Source: a marine actinobacterium MedAcidi-G3
GTDB taxonomy: Bacteria; Actinomycetota; Acidimicrobiia; Acidimicrobiales; Poriferisodalaceae
Length of the DNA: 34,495 nucleotides
Assembly (NCBI GenBank): GCA_000817105.1
Contig: JUEP01000022.1
Location: forward strand, 1-34,495
Direction of reading: 5' to 3'
Position 1 is the first letter of the stretch; every line of letters begins with the position of its first letter. The notes under the pieces were generated by a model, which did not search any database, was not told the DNA's origin, and saw only the letters and a list, made by a program, of their open reading frames with translations. Shown piece after piece: positions 1-6,968 of the stretch. A program made the position numbers and the translations under genes.

Positions 1-1
1 G

Positions 2-442
2 CCCGCAGATCACTATTGGGAATCATTTTGCGTAGCTATGGGTCAACTCGAGTGGTTAGAAGACCACAGATTTGCTGACCCTGACAGCCGTACTGACCAT
101 GGTCCAGAGTTGATGATTCTGTGTGACGAAATCTTCGCTTCTCAAAGCTCCGATATTTGGGCTGGACGCCTCGATGCAGCCGGAATGGTGTGGAGTCTCA
201 TACAAAACCTTAACGAAGTCATCAATGACCCTCAGGCAGAAGCATTGCAAGCATTCGAACAAGTTCCCAATACCACTCCCCCTTTTCGAACCGTTTCTCC
301 ACCGTTTTCCCTGCAAGGATCTGAAATGTCGGTGAAGGGTCCGGCCCCAGCACAAGGCCAACACACAACTGAAATTCTTTCCGAAGTTGGCCTGGAGAAC
401 GAAGAGATACAAGAGCTGTTCGCAGAAAAGATTGTTTCCTAA
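2..442 (+). CDS. CaiB/BaiF (class III) CoA-transferase, C-terminal fragment
   Basis: The reading frame is open from base 2, so the gene starts before the window and only about 146 C-terminal codons are present. The first residues read PADHYWESFCVAMG, followed by a D-x-R-F-A-D-P stretch, which matches the small-domain region of family III CoA-transferases. The end (KGPAPAQGQHTTEILSEVGL) is the family's usual C-terminal pattern, where a PAP-x-x-G-x-H-T element precedes the last helix. These enzymes move CoA between acyl-CoA and a free carboxylic acid. The catalytic Asp lies in the missing N-terminal part, so activity and substrate cannot be judged. The ATG at 38 is internal and is not the start. 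The gene converges on the J-domain gene with only 6 nt between them. Confidence 0.85.
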   Translation, partial: PADHYWESFCVAMGQLEWLEDHRFADPDSRTDHGPELMILCDEIFASQSSDIWAGRLDAAGMVWSLIQNLNEVINDPQAEALQAFEQVPNTTPPFRTVSPPFSLQGSEMSVKGPAPAQGQHTTEILSEVGLENEEIQELFAEKIVS

Positions 443-448
443 GCGCAA

Positions 449-1111
449 CTAGTTGCCGGTCGGCTCCACACAATAATATTTGTTCGCTTTTTGGGGGTCT
501 TGAATGCCGTACGAATTGGGGTGGAGCGCATACTGCCGGCAATAGGAACTCTCTATGGGTCCTGATGGTTCAGCAACAATACGCAATGCACCGGGTTGAC
601 CACAGTCATACGGTCTCGTGATCTCACCGTTTTCTGACTGAGCGAGACATCCTTGTGCCGGTATTTGTTTAGGGGCGCTTCCAGTGGCGAACGCAGAGAA
701 CACAAAGATTGTGACTCCAGTTGCCGCTATAAGCAACCATGGAATCGACCGCAAAATCATAGCGATTATCGGGCTTCGTACTTCGAATCCCTCATGTTGG
801 AAATCATCAAGGTCGCCATCTTCGTCGGACCATTGCTCCTGCAGCCATTCTTTTTCGGCGTGAGCAAGCCTCATTTTCTCGTCGCGCTCCTGGTCGTAGG
901 CTCTTCTTAGCGGTTCGGAGCCGAGAACGCGCCAAGCTTCGTTGATCTCATGCATCCGAAGTTCTGCCCGCCGGACTTCTTCTGGTGACGCGCCGACCAT
1001 CGCATCGGGGTGGTTAGCACGGGCAGCAGCTATCCATCCGCGCCGAACTACTTCATGGTCAGCATCGGAGCTAACTCCCAATGTTAAGTAGTGGTCGCTA
1101 TCAGCAGTCAC
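449..1111 (-). CDS. Membrane-anchored J-domain protein with Cys-containing extracellular tail
   Basis: About 220 aa. Residues 7-75 form a DnaJ J-domain with the HPD motif at about 34-36 (ARANHPDA). This is the motif that stimulates Hsp70 ATPase. An acidic linker follows, then one strong membrane helix at about 115-143 and a roughly 75-residue tail with four Cys, which probably lies outside the membrane. There is no Gly/Phe region or zinc-finger domain, so it is not DnaJ itself but a J-domain adaptor that may recruit DnaK to the membrane. I chose the GTG at 1111 because GGTGGAG lies 5 nt before it. A TTG six codons upstream would overlap this site. It is divergent from the zinc-ribbon gene at 1158. 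The J-domain call is firm, the role is inference. Confidence 0.8.
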   Translation of the reverse strand: MTADSDHYLTLGVSSDADHEVVRRGWIAAARANHPDAMVGASPEEVRRAELRMHEINEAWRVLGSEPLRRAYDQERDEKMRLAHAEKEWLQEQWSDEDGDLDDFQHEGFEVRSPIIAMILRSIPWLLIAATGVTIFVFSAFATGSAPKQIPAQGCLAQSENGEITRPYDCGQPGALRIVAEPSGPIESSYCRQYALHPNSYGIQDPQKANKYYCVEPTGN

Positions 1112-1157
1112 GGTGTCTCCACCCTGCAACTTACAAGTGTCAAGCTACGGTAGTGGG

Positions 1158-1478
1158 GTGGATGAGTTGCAATGTCCTGCATGTGGTGAAACCGAAGAAC
1201 TGATCGGGAAACCGCGCAACGACTTAATTGAAGTTGAGTGCCAGCTTTGTGGTCAGCGCTGGGAACGCGACCCCAATGCGATTCCTGATTGTGATCGGTG
1301 CGGCGGTACCGATATGGAGGGAGCAGTCAAAGCCATCGTTGAGAAGTCCCGAGGCAGCCAACTGTCTATTGTCGCCACCCAAGTTGTCTATTTGTGCAGA
1401 GTCTGCGACGACAAAGTGCTTGCCTCGTACCTAGTTGGCAGAAGTCCCCTTATGCCCGATCAACTACCCACCGAATAA
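1158..1478 (+). CDS. Small zinc-ribbon protein with four CxxC pairs
   Basis: About 106 aa when started at the GTG at 1158. Four CxxC pairs occur at about residues 6/9, 28/31, 45/48 and 80/83. They would suit two structural zinc sites, either rubredoxin-like or zinc-ribbon. No catalytic domain is visible and I recognise no named family. The frame is open further upstream to a GTG at 1113, but that start would run into the J-domain gene's start and add residues with no domain character. The ribosome site before 1158 is weak. The gene ends 14 nt before the convergent prfC stop. It could bind nucleic acid or a protein partner, but nothing here decides which. Confidence 0.6.
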   Translation: MDELQCPACGETEELIGKPRNDLIEVECQLCGQRWERDPNAIPDCDRCGGTDMEGAVKAIVEKSRGSQLSIVATQVVYLCRVCDDKVLASYLVGRSPLMPDQLPTE

Positions 1479-1492
1479 GCTCACATACTTTT

Positions 1493-3139
1493 TCAACTGT
1501 TCCCATCGCTGAGCCATTCCTGCTCAGCTAACACTCGCTCCAAGGTCAAGTGTTCTTTTTCATTTTGGATTCGTTGGAGGTAGAACTCGTTTTCAAACAA
1601 TGCAAGTAACGCTCCGTCGCTGCGGGCTAGAACAGTGGCCCCAGGGAGCCTCCGTAACTCATCAGCTGATTCTGGGTCTGTGCGACGAGCCACCGAAAAT
1701 GGGGCATTAGTCAATTCGACTGGCGCGCCAAATTCGTTTTGCAGCCGGTGAGTGGCGACTTCGAATTGCATCATGCCTACTGCAGCCAATACGGGCTCCA
1801 CGTCACCCATTTCCTGATCTCTTAGGACTTGAACCACACCTTCTTCATCGAGTTGAACTAATCCACGTCGAAACTGTTTGAAACGATTGGTGTCGGTCAC
1901 CCGGATTCTTCTGAAAATTTCAGGTGCGAAAGACGGAATTTGTGGGAATTCGACCTTGGTGTCCGCGTACAGAGTGTCACCGACTCGCACATCGCTCGCG
2001 TTGACGAGGGCGACCACATCTCCAGGCCAAGCTTCTTCTACCGTTGACCGATCCGACCCAAACATCGTATGGGCATATTTGGTAGCGAAAGGTCGATCAG
2101 TCCTACTTTGAGTGACGTTCATACCTCGCTCGAAATGACCCGAACACACCCGAACGTAAGCGATGCGGTCACGGTGAGCTCTATCTGTGTTCGCTTGCAC
2201 CTTGAACGCAAACGCAGAAAAAGGGGCATCGACTTGTCTCGGCGCGTTATTTTTGTCGTATCTGGGGGCAGGTGAAGGCGCAAGGTCAACAACTGCGTCA
2301 AGTAAGAGTCGTACTCCAAAATTGGTAAGCGCTGAACCGAAAAACACTGGACTCACTTCACCTGCAAGAAATCCTTTGAGGTCAACTTCAGTTCCAAGGG
2401 CATCCAGCAGCTCTAATTCCTCTTTAGCCTCTTCCCACCCGTTAATTGAATGATCAACCTCTTCGATTGATGTCACACGTTCTTGTGATTCAGTTGCTCC
2501 ATGCGCGGTTCGATCGTATTTAACGAATGTGCTTGAGTTGCGATCAACGATTCCTTTCAGGTCTCCCGGCACGCCAACCGGCCAAGACATAGGTGTCGGC
2601 AACAATTGCAACATCTTCTCAATTTCGTCTACGAGTTCGAGAGGGGGTCGGCCAGGTCGATCACATTTGTTGACGAAGGTCAGAATCGGAACTTCGCGTT
2701 GTCGACAAACCTCGAACAGCTTCAGCGTTTGCGACTCAATTCCCTTGGACCCATCAATCACCATCACTGCCGCATCAGTAGCTGCGAGAACCCGGTAGGT
2801 ATCTTCGCTGAAGTCCCGGTGACCCGGAGTGTCTAAAAGGTTCAGCACCCGATCTCGATAATCGAACTGCAGAGCTGTCGAGGTAATCGATATACCTCTC
2901 TGTTGCTCCAATTCCATCCAGTCAGACGTAGCTGACTTTCTTCCCGACCGAGCCTTGACCGAACCTGCCTCCGCAATTTGGCCCGAGTAAAGCAAAAACT
3001 TTTCTGTGAGAGTCGTTTTTCCTGCGTCAGGGTGGCTAATTATCGCGAACGTTCTGCGCCTCTCAGCTTCCGCGGTTATCTGTTCGTTTGACGACACACG
3101 CTTGAGGGTAGAAGCACCTCGGCCCGCTACCACCATCAT
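1493..3139 (-). CDS. prfC: Peptide chain release factor 3 (RF3)
   Basis: 548 aa, close to the usual 525-550 aa. RF3 is a translational GTPase that removes RF1/RF2 from the ribosome after peptide release. The G-domain is complete: P-loop HPDAGKTT (about 36-43), the switch region around RGISITST, DTPGH (103-107) and NKCD (157-160). The sequence YSGQIAEAGSVKAR and the segment after the G-domain match RF3 rather than EF-G. The C-terminal domain pattern (VGMMQFEVATHRLQNEFG) is also RF3-like. The start is uncertain: ATG codons lie at 3139 and 3136, a GTG at 3097 would give a start nearer the family norm, and none has a good ribosome site. The gene stands alone, divergent from the LLM oxidoreductase gene. 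Confidence 0.95.
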   Translation of the reverse strand: MMVVAGRGASTLKRVSSNEQITAEAERRRTFAIISHPDAGKTTLTEKFLLYSGQIAEAGSVKARSGRKSATSDWMELEQQRGISITSTALQFDYRDRVLNLLDTPGHRDFSEDTYRVLAATDAAVMVIDGSKGIESQTLKLFEVCRQREVPILTFVNKCDRPGRPPLELVDEIEKMLQLLPTPMSWPVGVPGDLKGIVDRNSSTFVKYDRTAHGATESQERVTSIEEVDHSINGWEEAKEELELLDALGTEVDLKGFLAGEVSPVFFGSALTNFGVRLLLDAVVDLAPSPAPRYDKNNAPRQVDAPFSAFAFKVQANTDRAHRDRIAYVRVCSGHFERGMNVTQSRTDRPFATKYAHTMFGSDRSTVEEAWPGDVVALVNASDVRVGDTLYADTKVEFPQIPSFAPEIFRRIRVTDTNRFKQFRRGLVQLDEEGVVQVLRDQEMGDVEPVLAAVGMMQFEVATHRLQNEFGAPVELTNAPFSVARRTDPESADELRRLPGATVLARSDGALLALFENEFYLQRIQNEKEHLTLERVLAEQEWLSDGNS

Positions 3140-3211
3140 TGAATGCGATATGTGCTAGAAGCAGTTAGGAAAACATTCTTTCAGAGAGCCTTTCAAGCGC
3201 GGGAGTGACAG

Positions 3212-4264
3212 ATGAAGCTGGCAACGGGAGCTGGGTATTGGGCAGCTGGCCCACCATCGGACGCCCAAGAAACGATCCTAGAAGCAGAGGCCCTTGGCTT
3301 TCATAGCTTCTGGACAGCAGAAGCCTATGGAAGTGATGCCCTTACTCCATTGGCTTGGTGGGGAAGCCGTACAGAAAATATTCAACTCGGAACGGGCATC
3401 GTTCAAATGTCCGCCCGAACCCCGGCCGCTACCGCAATGGCAGCAATAACCATGGACCATCTCACCAATGGTCGTTTCATACTCGGCCTAGGAGTTAGTG
3501 GCCCGCAAGTAGTTGAAGGCTGGTACGGCCAGCCCTACCCAAAGCCATTAGCTCGAACCCGAGAATACGTCCACATTATTCGAGAAATCTGCGAGCGAGA
3601 AAAACCAGTTTCCTACGTAGGCGACCATTACCAAATGCCTTTCCCGGGCGGTTTGGAGTTAGGGAAACCACTGAAGTCAACAGTGCATCCGTTGCGGCAA
3701 CACATCCCAATTTACTTAGGAGCCGAAGGGCCAAAAAACGTAGCGCTTTCAGCAGAACTCTGCGACGGTTGGCTTCCCCTTTTCTTTGCACCAAAAGACA
3801 ACCAGTTTTATGCCGATGCGTTAAACGAAGGCTTCAGTAAGGCTGGGAAAACCCGAATCGGTTCCGATGGAAGGATCCCTGAAGAAAACGACTTCGAGGT
3901 TGTTTGCCCTGTTTCAATAGTTCCAGATGCCGACGTCGAACGCGCAGCTGACAAAGTAAGGCCGATGTTGGCTCTATATATGGGCGGCATGGGCGCTAAA
4001 GGGGCCAACTTCCACTATGACGTCTTTTGCCGAATGGGCTACCAAGACGTCGCAGACGAGGTCCAAGACTGTTATTTAAATGGTCGCAAAAATGAAGCCG
4101 CCGCGTCGATCCCTCTATCGCTGGTAGAAGAGGTCGCTCTAGTTGGACCGATTGACAAGATCGCAGACGACCTGCAGCGTTGGAAAGATACGGTAGTGAC
4201 CACTCTTCAAGTAAGCGGCCCTATCCCGCTGCTCCGCACTATCGCTGAGGTGGTAAACCAATGA
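3212..4264 (+). CDS. LLM-class (luciferase-like) oxidoreductase, probably F420-dependent
   Basis: 350 aa, a full-length bacterial-luciferase-like TIM barrel. The N-terminal strand (KLATGAGYWAAGPP), the SFWTAEAYGSDALTPLAWW stretch and the LGTGIVQMSARTPAATAM segment are typical of actinobacterial F420-dependent members. The IYLGAEGPKNVALSAELCDGW stretch is the conserved later barrel strand. Such enzymes transfer hydride between reduced F420 (or FMN) and an organic substrate in the cytoplasm. The substrate cannot be read from sequence. A GGGAG ribosome site lies 7 nt before the ATG. The stop overlaps the next gene's ATG by 4 nt, so it is translationally coupled to the thiolase-like gene and probably acts in the same acyl-CoA or steroid-like pathway. 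Confidence 0.9.
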   Translation: MKLATGAGYWAAGPPSDAQETILEAEALGFHSFWTAEAYGSDALTPLAWWGSRTENIQLGTGIVQMSARTPAATAMAAITMDHLTNGRFILGLGVSGPQVVEGWYGQPYPKPLARTREYVHIIREICEREKPVSYVGDHYQMPFPGGLELGKPLKSTVHPLRQHIPIYLGAEGPKNVALSAELCDGWLPLFFAPKDNQFYADALNEGFSKAGKTRIGSDGRIPEENDFEVVCPVSIVPDADVERAADKVRPMLALYMGGMGAKGANFHYDVFCRMGYQDVADEVQDCYLNGRKNEAAASIPLSLVEEVALVGPIDKIADDLQRWKDTVVTTLQVSGPIPLLRTIAEVVNQ

Positions 4265-5733
4265 ATTCAGTTGACCCTCGTACTCCGGTTTTAGTTGGCA
4301 CAGGTCAACTAAAACAACGTCCAGATAACCCGTTAGAGGCTTTGGAGCCCGTCGCTATGATGCGGGTAGCTCTTGAGGCCGCCGCTGATGACGCCGGCGC
4401 TCGATCTCTATTGGACAAAGCCACAGATACCTGGGTGGTTAAAGGGGCATGGCCGTATCCCGACCCAGCAGCTCTTCTCTGCGAGGCATTCGGCAATAAC
4501 AGTCGAACCGGCATTTCCACGGACGGGGGGAATACCCCTCAGTCGCTCGTGAATAAGGCATCGCTACGGATTCAAAGTGGTGAAGCTGACATTGTTCTCA
4601 TCGTTGGCGCCGAAGGAATCTGGAGTCGAAGACGAGCAAAGCGCGCCGGTCAACGGATCCCTTACACCGACCAAACCGGGGTAGAACCCGACGAAATCTT
4701 GGGCAAAGACGTGACGATGAGCCATCCAGTGGAACTCGAACGCGGCTTTGCTATGCCTATCAATTTTTATCCGATTTTCGAATCCGCTTTTCGAGCGTCT
4801 AGAGGAGAGACCATCGACGAGCACCGAGATCGTGTCAGCAAACTTTGGGAAACTTTTAATCGCGTAGCTTGCGCGAACCCTTATTCGTGGGTTCAAAACT
4901 CTATGACTGCTGAAGAGATTAGAAACCCTGGACCTTCCAACCGCCTAGTTGGCTTTCCTTACACCAAGGCAATGAACTCGAATTGGGATCTTGATCAAGC
5001 AGCGGCACTCATTGTGTGCTCAGCTGAGGCAGCGGAAACTGCCGGCGTTGCTCGAGACCGTTGGCTATTTCCCCATTCGGGAACAGACGGCGCAGACACA
5101 AACTTTGTTTCCAATCGAGCTGATCTGCATTCTTCGCCAGCGATACGTGTGGCAGGGAGAAAGGCAATGGAATTGGCGGGCGTAACGCCCGATGACATCG
5201 ATCACGTCGATTTATACAGTTGCTTTCCGTCAGCTGTGCAGATAGCTGCTACCGAGATGGAACTAGGAATAGACCGGCAGCTAACTCAAACAGGCGGCCT
5301 GACATTTGCGGGTGGCCCCCTCAACAATTACGTCACACATTCGATAGCGACGATGGCTAACGTCTTGAGAGAAGACGCTGGCACCGTCGGTCTGTGCTCA
5401 GCCAACGGTGGCTACATCACCAAACACGCATTCGGTTTGTACAGCACCACTCCGCCTAGCAACGGGTTCAAACATCAGGACTGCCAAACCGAAATAGATG
5501 CTTTCCCGAGCGTCGATTTAGATGCTGAACACGTCGGTAGCGGCACTATCGAGGCCTACACAGTGATGCATGGGGCTGATGGTCCCGAGCGTGGACTCGC
5601 ATCCGTCCGCACACCTAATGGGAGACAGTGGGCAGGCACCAGCGATTTACCGCTGATGGAGTCAATGATGACTGAAGAACACGTAGGACGGTCGGTACAA
5701 GTACTTCCCGACTTCTCTTTCGAACTCGTTTAA
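4261..5733 (+). CDS. Thiolase-like protein (acetyl-CoA acetyltransferase family) lacking the N-terminal catalytic Cys
   Basis: 490 aa, longer than the roughly 390 aa of biosynthetic thiolases. The extra C-terminal part (about 415-490) looks like an added beta-rich domain. The fold is clear: PVLVGTGQ at the start, ADIVLIVGAEG for the core strand, DHVDLYSCFPSAVQIA, GGPLNNYVTHSIATM and LCSANGGYITKHA. Where thiolases carry the acyl-accepting Cys before the nucleophile helix, this protein reads GGNTPQSLVNKA with no Cys. The His of the GGP...THS motif and the C-terminal Cys are kept. It may therefore do a non-condensing reaction, or serve as a partner subunit of SCP-x type. It overlaps the LLM gene by 4 nt (ATGA). 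Family assignment is firm, activity is uncertain. Confidence 0.85.
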   Translation: MNSVDPRTPVLVGTGQLKQRPDNPLEALEPVAMMRVALEAAADDAGARSLLDKATDTWVVKGAWPYPDPAALLCEAFGNNSRTGISTDGGNTPQSLVNKASLRIQSGEADIVLIVGAEGIWSRRRAKRAGQRIPYTDQTGVEPDEILGKDVTMSHPVELERGFAMPINFYPIFESAFRASRGETIDEHRDRVSKLWETFNRVACANPYSWVQNSMTAEEIRNPGPSNRLVGFPYTKAMNSNWDLDQAAALIVCSAEAAETAGVARDRWLFPHSGTDGADTNFVSNRADLHSSPAIRVAGRKAMELAGVTPDDIDHVDLYSCFPSAVQIAATEMELGIDRQLTQTGGLTFAGGPLNNYVTHSIATMANVLREDAGTVGLCSANGGYITKHAFGLYSTTPPSNGFKHQDCQTEIDAFPSVDLDAEHVGSGTIEAYTVMHGADGPERGLASVRTPNGRQWAGTSDLPLMESMMTEEHVGRSVQVLPDFSFELV

Positions 5734-5788
5734 ACCTGTCTCTCAAGTGACTCATCTTTGGGTCCACCACTACAGCTCCAAACCTTTC

Positions 5789-5794
5789 TAGCCT
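5789..5794 (+). promoter_or_regulatory. Putative -10 box for a leaderless transcript
   Basis: TAGCCT fits TAnnnT and ends 7 nt before the GTG at 5802. The next gene has no convincing ribosome site, so transcription may begin at the start codon itself. No clear -35 box is visible. Confidence 0.4.
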
Positions 5795-5801
5795 CAGGCT
5801 G

Positions 5802-6722
5802 GTGAGAGTCGCTTTGATTGAGTTGGGAAGCACCACTTGCCGGCTCACCGTTAACACCGGCGGCGAAGTTGATAGAAGAACTCATCACCTTCACCTGGGC
5901 GCCTCTGTCAGCTCCAACGGCTCGTTCACCCAAAATGATATTTCAGCTGCCACGCGACTGACCCAAGAATTTATGACTGCCGCCAAGGCCCACAATTGTC
6001 AAAGAGTTGTTGCAGTAGCTACTGAGTCTTTTCGTTTGGCAGCTAACGGTCCGGCGGTCGCGTCTCATATAGAAAGAGAAGCTGGATGCCCCATAAAAAT
6101 CTTGCTTCCCGAGGAAGAAAACATTCTCATTTGGCAGGCAACCGCAGACCGCCTACTAAACCTTGACGATCTAACAACTATCGCCCTCAGCGGCGGGAGC
6201 CTAGGAATTGCAAGTGGCAGACTTGGAAGTAGACGCCCAGAACATAATTTCAGCTGGCCCTTAGGAACCAGTGTTCTCGCTCCGCGAGCATCAACCAATG
6301 GCTTCGTAGAAACTTCGACAAGAGTTCGACTTGAAAATCACATTGCGGAAAGCCTGAAATCCATCACAGCAGAAATCAACCAGACTGAGGACTCTTCTTT
6401 CGTGATCGTGGGCGGAATGCCACTTGCATTGGCCAAGCTCGTAAACACAGTTCGCAGGTCAGAAGTGCCAGAAAGCCTGGACGGCCTATCGATTGATTGT
6501 TCCGATCTAGGTCATCTAATCAAAACCTTCTCAGAACTATCAACAAATAGTCGATTAGCGCTCCCGGGCATGAACGCTAAGAGATCTCAATTAATGCCTT
6601 TAGGAGCAACAATCTTGCGGCAGTCAATGAGATCCCTAGGGGTGCACAGCGCGACTGTCTCAACCGCTGGAATGAAAGACACCTTGTTTTCAAGGCTCAT
6701 AGCCGAACCCAAAGCTGCCTAG
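5802..6722 (+). CDS. Ppx/GppA phosphatase-like protein, degenerate active site
   Basis: 306 aa, the size of actinobacterial single-core Ppx/GppA proteins, which cleave polyphosphate or pppGpp. The ASKHA fold can be followed: IELGSTTCRLTV (family IDIGSNTTRLLV), VVAVATESFRLA (family ATSA-R-A), LLPEEEN (family SGEEEA) and WPLGTSVLA (family LPLGSVRL). The second phosphate loop, normally DIGGGSTE, reads ALSGGSLG here, so the acidic metal ligand and the following Glu are both missing, and the first-loop Asp is Glu. It may be a weak enzyme or a non-catalytic sensor. The GTG start is preceded by a TAnnnT box and no ribosome site, suggesting a leaderless message. It is not coupled to its neighbours. 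Confidence 0.75.
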   Translation: MRVALIELGSTTCRLTVNTGGEVDRRTHHLHLGASVSSNGSFTQNDISAATRLTQEFMTAAKAHNCQRVVAVATESFRLAANGPAVASHIEREAGCPIKILLPEEENILIWQATADRLLNLDDLTTIALSGGSLGIASGRLGSRRPEHNFSWPLGTSVLAPRASTNGFVETSTRVRLENHIAESLKSITAEINQTEDSSFVIVGGMPLALAKLVNTVRRSEVPESLDGLSIDCSDLGHLIKTFSELSTNSRLALPGMNAKRSQLMPLGATILRQSMRSLGVHSATVSTAGMKDTLFSRLIAEPKAA

Positions 6723-6782
6723 GGTGAATTTGGTGTCTCAAGTCACCGCGAACCTGTATGTCCCAAAAAAGAATTCCGGTGC

Positions 6783-6788
6783 TATGGT
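6783..6788 (+). promoter_or_regulatory. Putative -10 box of the leuA leader transcript
   Basis: TATGGT fits TAnnnT and ends 7 nt before the GTG that opens the Leu-rich leader peptide at 6796. This would place the transcript start at, or next to, the leader start codon. No convincing -35 box is seen. Confidence 0.5.
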
Positions 6789-6795
6789 TAGCAAC

Positions 6796-6834
6796 GTGAA
6801 TAGAGCGCTACGCGGACTACTTCTTCTTACATAG
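6796..6834 (+). CDS. leuA leader peptide (attenuator), MNRALRGLLLLT
   Basis: A 12-codon reading frame GTG...TAG encodes MNRALRGLLLLT. Five of twelve codons are Leu, with four in a row (CTA CTT CTT CTT). It lies 135 nt upstream of the leuA start and is followed at once by a 9-bp hairpin. Ribosome stalling at the Leu codons when charged tRNA-Leu is scarce is the classical way such peptides control the downstream gene. Leu leaders before leuA are known in actinobacteria. There is no ribosome site, and a TATGGT box 7 nt upstream suggests that it is translated leaderless. An in-frame ATG at 6784 could add four residues. Confidence 0.8.
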   Translation: MNRALRGLLLLT

Positions 6835-6861
6835 GCGAGGGCTACACATAGAAGCCCTCGC
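6835..6861 (+). promoter_or_regulatory. First hairpin of the leuA attenuator
   Basis: GCGAGGGCT (6835-6843) pairs perfectly with AGCCCTCGC (6853-6861) around a 9-nt loop. It begins on the base after the leader stop codon, so a ribosome at the end of the leader or stalled on the Leu codons would affect its folding differently. Confidence 0.7.
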
Positions 6862-6864
6862 CAT

Positions 6865-6904
6865 AACCTCCTGTGCCGCAAGGCCGGGGGGTTCTTCTGC
6901 TTTT
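6865..6904 (+). terminator. Putative attenuator terminator upstream of leuA
   Basis: AACCTCC (6865-6871) can pair with GGGGGTT (6886-6892), with one G-T pair, and a GCC/GGC inner stem closes the loop. A T-rich run (TTCTTCTGCTTTT) follows. A competing pairing, GTTCTTCT (6891-6898) with AGAAGAAC (6922-6929), would use the descending edge of this stem and the T tract, and could act as an anti-terminator. Which state is favoured needs folding. Confidence 0.55.
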
Positions 6905-6968
6905 CGGGGCAGCTGACGGCGAGAAGAACAGACCGGGACGAGACAATCCACATAGGGAGGAACAACTC

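Noticed and set aside
6873-6968. Longer leuA reading frame starting at 6873
   Set aside because: It runs through the attenuator hairpins, while the ATG at 6969 has a strong ribosome site and the family's normal N-terminus.
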